In this document: piece after piece, positions 9,326-16,271 of the stretch | Layout of the letters: every line of letters starts with the position of its first letter | Numbering within the stretch: the stretch's first letter is position 1 | Source: an uncultured Prevotella sp. | GTDB taxonomy: Bacteria; Bacteroidota; Bacteroidia; Bacteroidales; Bacteroidaceae | DNA: 56,872 nt | NCBI GenBank assembly: GCA_900553465.1 | Contig: USDT01000016.1 | Span: forward strand, 1-56,872 | Direction: 5' to 3' | Position numbers and translations under genes: made by a program | The notes under the pieces: model-generated | The model's database searches: none | Told to the model about the DNA's origin: nothing | Seen by the model: only the letters and a program-made list of their open reading frames with translations

Positions 9326-10207
9326 ATGAAAAAATTCAAATCAGCAAGCCTCATTCTCACCGCCGCGGCGATGATGGCCTTCGCCTCATGCGACAACAAT
9401 GCCAAAAAAGTGACTGCCGACTCAGGCATACTGCCCCACGGCATCACGATGATGACGATAGACTCCGTCAGCCTCACTTCCTTCCAGGACAACGCCGATG
9501 AGAAACGCATGCCCAACAGTCTGTTCTACGGCAAGAAAGACTCCGACAGCATCAACATACTCTCGCCCGAAGGCAGCGTGGCTGCATCAGTCAGCTGTTT
9601 CCTCATCGAGAAGAACGGCAAGCAGATGCTGTTCGACACAGGCAACGGAGCCGACCGTGGCGGACGTCTCATGGCTCTGCTCGACTCAATGGACATAAAG
9701 CCCGACGACATAGACTATATCATGCTCACCCACTTCCACGGCGACCACACAGGCGGACTGATGCACGAAGGCAAACCCGTATTCACCAAGTCGCAGCTCT
9801 ATGTGCCCGAAGCCGAATATGACTACTGGATAACCAACGCCAGAAGAGTGAAGAAAGAGCAGCGCGCCACTGCCGAGAACGCCGCATCCGTAATGCAGGC
9901 CTACGCCGGACGGCTCCACCGTTTCGGCTACGACGACGCACTGCCACTGGGCGTGAAGGCTCTGCCGGCGCCGGGCCACACTCCGGGCCACACCATCTAT
10001 CAGACAGGACGTCTGCTCATCATAGGCGACCTCATGCACGGCTACGCGCTGCAGATACAGAATCCGAACATCTGCGCCGCCTACGACATGGACCGCAAGA
10101 AGGCCGTGGAGTCGAGGGTGAAATTCATAGAATACGTCAAGAACAAACATCTCGTCATGGCCGGCATGCACCTGCCCGGCAACGGAGTGATAGAACAGGC
10201 CGACTGA
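9326..10207 (+). CDS. metallo-beta-lactamase-fold hydrolase, lipoprotein
   Basis: Predicted periplasmic or surface lipoprotein of 293 residues: MKKFKSASLILTAAAMMAFASC is a lipoprotein signal with the lipid-bearing Cys at 22. The metal-binding motif HFHGDH gives H136, H138, D140 and H141, with the later family histidines in APGHTPGHT and the Asp in IIGDLMHG. The overall pattern resembles AHL-lactonase-like and other broad MBL-fold hydrolases, but the substrate cannot be told. A much longer frame opens at 9032, but its first 98 codons have no ribosome site and would bury the lipoprotein signal, so the ATG at 9326 is chosen. The gene ends 910 bp before the convergent DPP-IV gene, with composite repeat copy A between them. 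Confidence 0.88.
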   Translation: MKKFKSASLILTAAAMMAFASCDNNAKKVTADSGILPHGITMMTIDSVSLTSFQDNADEKRMPNSLFYGKKDSDSINILSPEGSVAASVSCFLIEKNGKQMLFDTGNGADRGGRLMALLDSMDIKPDDIDYIMLTHFHGDHTGGLMHEGKPVFTKSQLYVPEAEYDYWITNARRVKKEQRATAENAASVMQAYAGRLHRFGYDDALPLGVKALPAPGHTPGHTIYQTGRLLIIGDLMHGYALQIQNPNICAAYDMDRKKAVESRVKFIEYVKNKHLVMAGMHLPGNGVIEQAD

Positions 10208-10380
10208 CCTGTACCGTACATTCTGCCCACCCGACACTCCGCAGCGGACCGTCACAACGGCGTAAGCGCATTGCACAAACAACCGGAACCGCTCACCTCA
10301 ACAGGGATGCATGCTGCCCGTGCGTCTGCCCGCGTCTCATATAAGCGTTTTTTAAAGAAAACCCGGGCGGCGTACTTACA

Positions 10381-10785
10381 GATTTTCTTGACTTTTTTTT
10401 GACAAAAGAAAATCGCAAAAGAGGTGTAAACAAATGTTGAATACGCAGTCAAAGAGGCCGATTCTCATCTTGCTGCCTTACCGCATACCCTCTATGGGCG
10501 TCCCGGATAGTTCGTATTGCGTTCCGTTTATGCCCGTTTCAGCCTCCGGTTTTGCCTGTATCATGGTGTGATATTGCGTGTTTCAGGCCCTGATATGTAC
10601 TCTATCGCATGCTGAAACGGTGCATTTTGCACGGCCGGAAAATCTTTCTTGAATCTAAACCTTTGATGTTCAGTATATTGCGCAAAGCTCTTATTTTTCG
10701 CGAATTTACGTCCGACGGAGAGTCCGCGCGCAAATTCGCGAAAATTTTTTGGGGTAGAACAGAAAACTCAAGCGGGAAAAACGCA
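10381..10785 (+). repeat. composite convergent-junction repeat, copy A
   Basis: Aligns by eye, module for module, with 22443-22845: an AT-rich GATTTTCTTGACTTTTTT... start, a GCAAAAGAGRTGTAAA segment, the iteron array, GCATTTTGCAC, a GCRCAAAGCTCT segment, the CGCGAATTT hairpin and a GGGGTAGAACAGAAAACTC end. The hairpin arm TTTTCGCGAATTT (10695-10707) pairs with AAATTCGCGAAAA around 10730-10744 and is followed by TTTTTTGGGG, so it could also terminate transcription. Read on the + strand the hairpin encodes REFTSDGESARKFA. Confidence 0.75.
10522..10632. repeat. about 11-bp iteron array of copy A
   Basis: Successive units at 10-12 bp spacing: CCCGTTTCAGCC, CCGGTTTTGCC, TGTATCATGG, TGTGATATTG, CGTGTTTCAGG, CCCTGATATGT, CTATCGCATG, CTGAAACGG, TGCATTTTGCAC. 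The two core words are GTTTCA and GATAT or their complements. Confidence 0.7.
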
Positions 10786-11012
10786 GGATACTGAAAATCT
10801 GTAACTGCGCTCTTTTGCCCTGCTTTCGGTTGAAAGCAACAACACAGATACGCAGTATATGCCGCAGTTTATTTTTGCAACCTGTCACCGTCTCATTTCT
10901 ACCGAACCGGAAACGCGCCGTAAAGCACCGGCCGCCACTCATTATCGTCCTTCTTAACGTCTATCCGTTTCCCGTTCCGCTATTTTTCTGTAAAATCTTT
11001 TTACCACAAGAA

Positions 11013-11026
11013 TGTATATTTATTCA
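11013..11026. promoter_or_regulatory. ARG-box-like palindrome
   Basis: TGTATATTTATTCA, the same 14-bp pattern (TGYATAWWTATNCA) found in copies C and D. It resembles the operator half-site pattern of ArgR/AhrC regulators but lies 3' of two converging genes, not at a promoter. Confidence 0.35.
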
Positions 11027-11056
11027 TTTCCGACGTTCCACACACGCATATACATA

Positions 11057-11097
11057 ATACGGGTCGGCATGCCACGTGAGAGCATACCGGCCCGTAT
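11057..11097 (-). terminator. hairpin at the 3' end of the DPP-IV gene
   Basis: ATACGGG and CCCGTAT pair, with an inner GGCATGC/GCATACC stem. On the minus strand it directly follows the stop codon of the peptidase gene. There is no strong T-run, so its role as a terminator is probable, not certain. Confidence 0.5.
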
Positions 11098-11117
11098 CGA
11101 CAGCCGTCGGAGCGGAT

Positions 11118-13391
11118 TCATTTCTTCCCTATCTTGTCCCACGACGGCGGCTCAACGCCCATGAGATGACGCACGAAGAAGTCGTAGCGCTTGTGTTCGC
11201 CGAAGTTCTCACCCATGGTATGGCGCACTCCGGGCAATACCACCAGCTCGAAATCCTTGCCCGCCTTTATCAGCGCGTCGGCCACCTGCATGGTGGATGC
11301 CGGGTCCACGTTGTCGTCCATCTCGCCCACAACGAGCATCAGCGGGCGCGTGAGCAGATGGGCGTTGTCCACATTCGAGTTGCGGCTGTAAGCCTCATCC
11401 ACCGGATAACCCATCCACAGCTCGTTCCACCATATCTTGTCCATCCTGTTGTCGTGGCATCCGCACGCCGAGTAGGCAGCCTTGTAGAACTCCGGATGGA
11501 ACAGTACGGCGGCCATGGCCTCCTGTCCGCCGGCCGAGCTTCCGAATATTCCGACGCGCGTGGTGTCCATGCTCGGATAGCGTTCGGCAGCCGCCTTTAT
11601 CCACGCCATGTGGTCGGGCAGGCCCGCATCCTTCAGGTTCTTGTAGCACACTTCCTCAAACTCCTTCGAGCGGAACGACGTCGTCATGCCGTCAACCTGC
11701 ACCACGATGAATCCCAGTTCGGCGAGCGAGGTCATCCACCAGTTGTATGAAGCGAAGGTCTTGGGCACATACTGGTCGCCCGGACCTGAGTATATGTATT
11801 CCACGACGGGATATTTCTTCTGCGGGTCGAAGTCAGACGGGCGGTATATTATGCCCCATATGTCGGTCTTGCCGTCGCGTCCCTTGGCCTTGAAGGTCTC
11901 CGGCGCGGTCCATCCGTTGGCAAGCAGCGCCGAGATGTCGGCCTTCTCCAGCGGCATGACGGTCTTGCCCGTGTCGGCGCTGCGCACCAGTGCCACGGGT
12001 GCCTGCTGCGGTGTGCTGTACACATCGACCATATACTTGTGGTCAGACGAGTACCAGCAGCGGTGCATTCCCTCCTCCGGCGTCAGCTCCTTCATGCCGG
12101 AGCCGTCGAAGTTGATGCGGTAGTAGTGTATGAAGTAAGGGTCTTCGTCCTTGTTCACTCCGTTTGCCGAGAAATATATAACCCCGTTCTGCTCGTCCAC
12201 ATGCTGCACTCCGCGCACATACCAGCGGCCTTTCGTTATCTGCCGTATAGGTTTTCCCGTGGCGCGGTCGTACATGTAGAGGTGGTTGTAGTTGTCGCGC
12301 TCGCTGCTCCAGATTATGCGTCGGCCGTCGGCAAGCAGGTGTCGGAATATGCGAGGATAGTTCACATACTTCTCCTCTTTCTCCTCAATGAGGGTGCGCA
12401 CGCTGCCGTCCGTGGCCGACATCTCCAGCAGACGGTACACCTTATGGCCGCGTTCGTTGTACTCGAAGGTCAGTCCCTTGCTGTCGGCGTTCCATCTCAT
12501 GCTGTGCAGGTCGTACTGGTTGGCGAACAGTTCGGTGGAAGGTATGAGCGCGCGGCCCGTCTCCACCTCGAATATGCATGGCACCTTGAAACGCAGTTCG
12601 TCGCCCGGCTTGGCATACTCCTGCTTGTGGAGCACGGGCTGAAGTTGGTTGGCAGGCGACGACTCCACGTAATATACATAGCGCTTGGCGGCAGGACGTA
12701 TCCTGCACGCCATCACACGCCGCGAGTCAGGCGACCATTGTATGTATGTGGAATAGTAGTTTCCCTGCGTGCCGTCGATGCTCAGCTGGCGCTCGCCTCC
12801 GCCCGACGAGTTGCGCACCCACACGTTGTCGTCTCTCACAAAAGCCACATATCTGCCGTCGGGCGAGGTTACGGGGCCGCCCGATTTCTCGTCGTCCACC
12901 TCCATCCAGTGGCGTTGCGGCGCGGGAACATGCACGTTGCCTTCCTTCGTGAGCGTGTTTTCCTTCGTGTTATAAGCCCATCTACGGCCGTCGAACTCAA
13001 ATCGCAGGTTCTCCGCAGTCCTGTCCGTGCGCACCTTATTAATATATATGCGGTAGGGCTCCACCTTCTTTCCACTCATGGCCGACAGCCGTTCGGCCAG
13101 TTGCTCATGGTTGAAGAGGTCTGTGCGGCGTGCTCCGCGTGCATCGACGAGCGCATACTCGCGGCCGCGCTCCGTGTTTCTTATATACCAGAACGAGTCG
13201 GTGTTTTCAATCCAGTGTGGCTCAACGTCAGCATAAAGCACATGGCTCTGGCTGTATTTCTCGCGCAGGCTGTAAGCCCGGTTATAGTCTTCTACCGTTC
13301 CCTGTGCCGAAGACGGCAGTGCCGTGCAGGCCAGCATGACAGACAGGAGAAGAGCCGGTCTTATGTATTTTATCATAATTCTATTGTTCAT
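11118..13391 (-). CDS. S9 family peptidase, dipeptidyl peptidase IV-like
   Basis: Secreted or periplasmic serine exopeptidase of 757 residues, the usual size for the DPP-IV group. The signal peptide IKYIRPALLLSVMLACTALPSSA is followed by an eight-bladed-propeller-type DPP-IV N-terminal domain (about 90-510; repeated SPDGRYVAFVRDDNVWV and WSPDSRRVMACR motifs) and an alpha/beta-hydrolase domain. The nucleophile is S619 in GSSAGG, the Asp is D692 in GEMDDNVDP and the His is H724 in GVRHTMG. The nucleophile elbow is GSSAGG and not the GWSYGG of classical DPP-IV, so the dipeptide preference may differ. The gene stands alone. No clear -7 box was found in the 114 bp upstream, which is AT-rich and begins the transferred-looking stretch at 13400-14800. 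Confidence 0.92.
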   Translation of the reverse strand: MNNRIMIKYIRPALLLSVMLACTALPSSAQGTVEDYNRAYSLREKYSQSHVLYADVEPHWIENTDSFWYIRNTERGREYALVDARGARRTDLFNHEQLAERLSAMSGKKVEPYRIYINKVRTDRTAENLRFEFDGRRWAYNTKENTLTKEGNVHVPAPQRHWMEVDDEKSGGPVTSPDGRYVAFVRDDNVWVRNSSGGGERQLSIDGTQGNYYSTYIQWSPDSRRVMACRIRPAAKRYVYYVESSPANQLQPVLHKQEYAKPGDELRFKVPCIFEVETGRALIPSTELFANQYDLHSMRWNADSKGLTFEYNERGHKVYRLLEMSATDGSVRTLIEEKEEKYVNYPRIFRHLLADGRRIIWSSERDNYNHLYMYDRATGKPIRQITKGRWYVRGVQHVDEQNGVIYFSANGVNKDEDPYFIHYYRINFDGSGMKELTPEEGMHRCWYSSDHKYMVDVYSTPQQAPVALVRSADTGKTVMPLEKADISALLANGWTAPETFKAKGRDGKTDIWGIIYRPSDFDPQKKYPVVEYIYSGPGDQYVPKTFASYNWWMTSLAELGFIVVQVDGMTTSFRSKEFEEVCYKNLKDAGLPDHMAWIKAAAERYPSMDTTRVGIFGSSAGGQEAMAAVLFHPEFYKAAYSACGCHDNRMDKIWWNELWMGYPVDEAYSRNSNVDNAHLLTRPLMLVVGEMDDNVDPASTMQVADALIKAGKDFELVVLPGVRHTMGENFGEHKRYDFFVRHLMGVEPPSWDKIGKK

Positions 13392-13505
13392 ATCAATAGT
13401 CAGTATTAATATTTTGTGGGCTTAGTCATATATATCATGTATTTATTACATCGGTTGTCGGTATATGTAGTGAACATCTGAAAGGTGAATAACAATCATT
13501 CTACC

Positions 13506-14525
13506 CTATTTCCAATTATCATCTCCATATTCGAAATAATATTTTCGGATAGAATCATTGACAAAACCTTTCAATTCATCCTGAGAATACCTTAACAATT
13601 CCGGCAAGACAGTAATATTTGTTTCCGAAGGAGTAACGTCATTAAGAATGGAAACCAATGCGGAATATTGCTTCTGATAATTGTTGAAAGCCAACTCCGC
13701 AAATCCCTTGTCATAACAAATAGTCCCCAAATATATTTTTGCATCCTCTGTTTTAATGAGCTCATTAAAACATCCTTTTTCTTCATATTTTATTCCATTA
13801 CACAGATTACGTATTCCTATATAATGGGAGATCATTTGCTTTATACCTTCCAGATAGCAGAACTCTTCAGATGTGATTTTAAAATTATCAGCAGAGTCAG
13901 GTTCTAACTTATCGTTTGTGAGAGCTACCAATTTCTCGTAAATATCTTTTCCATATTCGTTTCTCATGTATTCCCCGGAAACCCCGCTTAATTCCTTGCT
14001 TGTATCATTATAAAATTCAGCAAACTTTGATTCAAGGAACAATATTACTCTTTGGCCCGTACTTTTTTCTGTTCCAATTAAAACTACGTCCACATTCGAA
14101 GGGTTACGACCTTTTATAACTATATTCTTATATTCAAATACTGAGCAATAGAACTCGCAATCATTGTCGTCTAGTCTTAACTCCAGCGTATGATCTTTGG
14201 TTACGTTGTAGAAAAACAATAACGCGCATAGAGCAGATGAGTGCATTGTTGTAATTCTCCTAAGTTCCTGACCATTACCATTACAGATCTGTTTAAGTTT
14301 ACATCTGAAAATATCACGTTCTGCTATTTTGAATAAATCAGATAATCCTTCAGCACAAGATTCTACGCTAGTTTTATTAATCATAGTATTTGAGAACTGA
14401 TAAGAGTTGTCTGATAATTTATCTTTATAACGAGTTTTTTCAATCTGAAAACTGTCTGGAAGATTTGCCCACATGCTTTTATACATCACATGTTTTTTCT
14501 TTTCCATTTTATCAAATTCTATCAT
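13506..14525 (-). CDS. AT-rich orphan protein with a PD-(D/E)XK nuclease signature
   Basis: Unrecognised protein of 339 residues with no signal peptide or membrane segment. Residues 140-170 contain NPSNVDVVLIG followed by VILFLESKF: an Asp (D146) in a beta strand and an E165-S-K167 in the next strand, the spacing and hydrophobic pattern of the PD-(D/E)XK nuclease core. A later helix GIKQMISHYIGIRN (228-240) fits the helix with a conserved Gln that follows this core in many members. The codon use is strikingly AT-rich beside GC-rich neighbours, which suggests horizontal transfer. It stands alone between the peptidase and lrgA. It may be an anti-phage or restriction-like nuclease, but no partner gene is present; a non-nuclease role cannot be ruled out. 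Confidence 0.6.
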   Translation of the reverse strand: MIEFDKMEKKKHVMYKSMWANLPDSFQIEKTRYKDKLSDNSYQFSNTMINKTSVESCAEGLSDLFKIAERDIFRCKLKQICNGNGQELRRITTMHSSALCALLFFYNVTKDHTLELRLDDNDCEFYCSVFEYKNIVIKGRNPSNVDVVLIGTEKSTGQRVILFLESKFAEFYNDTSKELSGVSGEYMRNEYGKDIYEKLVALTNDKLEPDSADNFKITSEEFCYLEGIKQMISHYIGIRNLCNGIKYEEKGCFNELIKTEDAKIYLGTICYDKGFAELAFNNYQKQYSALVSILNDVTPSETNITVLPELLRYSQDELKGFVNDSIRKYYFEYGDDNWK

Positions 14526-14835
14526 ATAATACCATCAATTATTATTTTATTACTAAAATATCAGTTATCGGTGTATGAACAACATGTTCAACAGCCTTAT
14601 ATCTGTTGAAACCATTACTAATCATGGGTTTTAGTTATTATACAACAAAATTAAACATTAAAATTCAGATATACAGAACTTTTTAACAGCAATATCTTAC
14701 TTTATAGAATATATACGATGAATGACAAAGGATAAATACATCATTTTCTTATGATAAAGTGCTCTGTTACGTCGTTATTTCGTAATTTTGCAGTCTCTTA
14801 AAGAAAATAAAAAAAGGTAAAAAGATTTTTCAGTT
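14526..14835. other. AT-rich divergent gap upstream of lrgA
   Basis: A 310-bp gap between the AT-rich orphan and lrgA. It holds the lrgA -7 box at 14783-14790. The rest is AT-rich, with an ACATGTTCAACAGCC...GTTGAAACC partial dyad around 14580-14625; nothing else recognisable. Confidence 0.5.
14783..14790 (+). promoter_or_regulatory. -7 box for lrgAB
   Basis: TAATTTTG matches TAnnTTTG and lies 45 bp upstream of the lrgA start. An A-rich leader with AAAAAAGGTAAAAAG precedes the ATG. Confidence 0.55.
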
Positions 14836-15201
14836 ATGATGATCCGTCAACTGGCCATACTGTTTGGCTGTCTGGCGCTGGGCGAACTTATTATCCATTT
14901 CACGCACGTCCCGCTGCCATCGAGCATTCTTGGCATGCTCCTTCTCACACTGTTTCTGAAACTCCGCGTTGTGCGCCTCGAATGGGTGCAGGGTCTGTCG
15001 GACTTCCTCGTGGCAAACATCGGTTTCTTCTTCGTTCCGCCCGGAGTGGCCATAATGGTCTATTTCGACATAATAAAGGCACAGCTGTGGCCCATAGTCA
15101 TAGCCTCGGTGGTATCGACGGTGCTTGTACTGTTCACCACGGGCTGGGCACATGAGCTTTACGGCAAGGTTGTACGCAGATGCAAAGGAGGTGAAAGATG
15201 A
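14836..15201 (+). CDS. lrgA: LrgA/CidA family holin-like membrane protein
   Basis: Inner-membrane protein of 121 residues with four hydrophobic segments (about 1-20, 26-46, 57-80, 86-110), the LrgA/CidA layout. The family pairs with LrgB; roles ascribed to it are control of murein hydrolase activity and transport of pyruvate or similar small acids. Its stop codon overlaps the lrgB start (ATGA), so the two are translationally coupled. The -7 box is at 14783-14790. Confidence 0.88.
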   Translation: MMIRQLAILFGCLALGELIIHFTHVPLPSSILGMLLLTLFLKLRVVRLEWVQGLSDFLVANIGFFFVPPGVAIMVYFDIIKAQLWPIVIASVVSTVLVLFTTGWAHELYGKVVRRCKGGER

Positions 15202-15890
15202 CATATTTCCAGAACGAGTACTTCCTCATAGCACTCACCTTCGGTTCCTACTTCCTCGGCAAGCTGCTGCGCCGCCGCACCGGCTGGGCCATAATGAATC
15301 CGATACTTGTGGCCATCGCTACCGTGATAATATTTCTCAACGTCACCGACATAAGCTACGACACCTATAACGAAGGCGGCCGCATGATTGAGTTCTGGCT
15401 GCGTCCGGCTGTCGTGGCACTGGGTGTGCCGCTCTATCAGCAGCTTGAGACAATCAAAAAACAGTTCATGCCCATACTAGTGTCCGAGCTTGCAGGCTGC
15501 ATTGTCGGCATAGTGTCTGTAGTGCTTATAGCACGTCTGCTGGGTGCATCGCGCGAAGTTGTACTGTCGCTTGCACCGAAATCTGTCACCACACCTATTG
15601 CAATGGAAATAACCAAGGCCATAGGCGGCATACCGTCGCTCACGGCCGCAGTGGTGGTATGCGTAGGTCTGATGTGCGCTGTGGCCGGTTACCGCACCAT
15701 GGGTTTCGCCCATGTACGCACACCAATGGCCCAAGGACTGTCGATGGGAACCGCAGCCCACGCTCTGGGTACGGCCACATCGATGGACGTGAGCAAGCTG
15801 CACGGAGCATACGCCAGCCTCGGTCTGACGCTCAACGGCATATTCACGGCACTCATTACGCCCTCAATCATACCGCTGATGGGTATCTGA
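15198..15890 (+). CDS. lrgB: LrgB/CidB family membrane protein
   Basis: Polytopic inner-membrane protein of 230 residues, the normal LrgB length. The conserved LAPKSVTTPIAMEI and GTAAHALGTATSM motifs of the LrgB family are both present. It works with LrgA; the transported compound or lytic role in Bacteroidetes is not settled. A hairpin terminator follows at 15940-15982. Confidence 0.92.
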   Translation: MTYFQNEYFLIALTFGSYFLGKLLRRRTGWAIMNPILVAIATVIIFLNVTDISYDTYNEGGRMIEFWLRPAVVALGVPLYQQLETIKKQFMPILVSELAGCIVGIVSVVLIARLLGASREVVLSLAPKSVTTPIAMEITKAIGGIPSLTAAVVVCVGLMCAVAGYRTMGFAHVRTPMAQGLSMGTAAHALGTATSMDVSKLHGAYASLGLTLNGIFTALITPSIIPLMGI

Positions 15891-15939
15891 CGGAAGCCAC
15901 AACACAACATTACATATGCCGCCACGACACATAAGGCAA

Positions 15940-15982
15940 GGCGGAAAGTCCGTAACGACATGCGCATCGGGCTTTCCGCCTT
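15940..15982 (+). terminator. lrgAB terminator hairpin
   Basis: GGCGGAAAGTCCG pairs with CGGGCTTTCCGCC (one mismatch) around a 15-nt loop; a short TTCTCT tail follows. Confidence 0.6.
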
Positions 15983-16094
15983 CTCTGTAATGGCGTATGT
16001 TGTTTTTGCTCATGTATCAGTATTTTCTGATACTAACGGCCGCCGGGCGGCAGCTTTTTCAACAACAAACCTCTGTTACGTTAAATAATAAATC

Positions 16095-16102
16095 TATTTT
16101 TG
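16095..16102 (+). promoter_or_regulatory. -7 box for the sialidase-fold gene cluster
   Basis: TATTTTTG matches TAnnTTTG, with TCTG at the exact -33 spacing of 19 bp. It is followed by a leader of about 160 nt. Confidence 0.45.
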
Positions 16103-16271
16103 CATACACACCTGTGCCAAAGTCCTGCCTGTGGCCGGAGCATGAGGCTGACCACCATAAACCTTACGAAGAAACCTGAACGGCAAAAGCCACACACTGC
16201 AAGGACAGCAAGACTATCTTTTCAAGACATCAGCATAATTCTATTATAACATCAATCTATAACGTCACAAC

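Larger units (their letters stand above)
10208..11117. other. convergent intergenic region holding composite repeat copy A
   Basis: A 910-bp gap between two converging genes with no credible gene of normal length. It contains, in order, an AT-rich TTGACTTTTTTTTTGACAAAA block (10388-10408), the iteron array (10522-10632), a large hairpin (10694-10750), a second AT-rich block with an ARG-box-like palindrome (10980-11026), and a hairpin at the 3' end of the DPP-IV gene (11057-11097). Confidence 0.7.
15891..16271. other. intergenic region between lrgB and the sialidase-fold gene
   Basis: A 381-bp gap. It holds the lrgB terminator (15940-15982), a small AGTATTTTCTGATACT dyad near 16019-16034, a GC-rich GGCCGCCGGGCGGC palindrome-like patch, and the next gene's -7 box at 16095-16102, leaving a leader of about 160 nt in which no riboswitch was recognised. 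Confidence 0.55.

Noticed and set aside
12039..13409. Long open frame on the + strand opposite the DPP-IV gene
   Set aside because: It is antisense to a gene with an intact catalytic triad, has no ribosome site, and its translation is a Val/Leu/His/Arg-rich shadow typical of GC-rich antisense frames.
15891..16271. Riboswitch in the leader of the sialidase-fold gene
   Set aside because: The leader of about 160 nt has only small unrelated dyads and no match to a riboswitch core I know.
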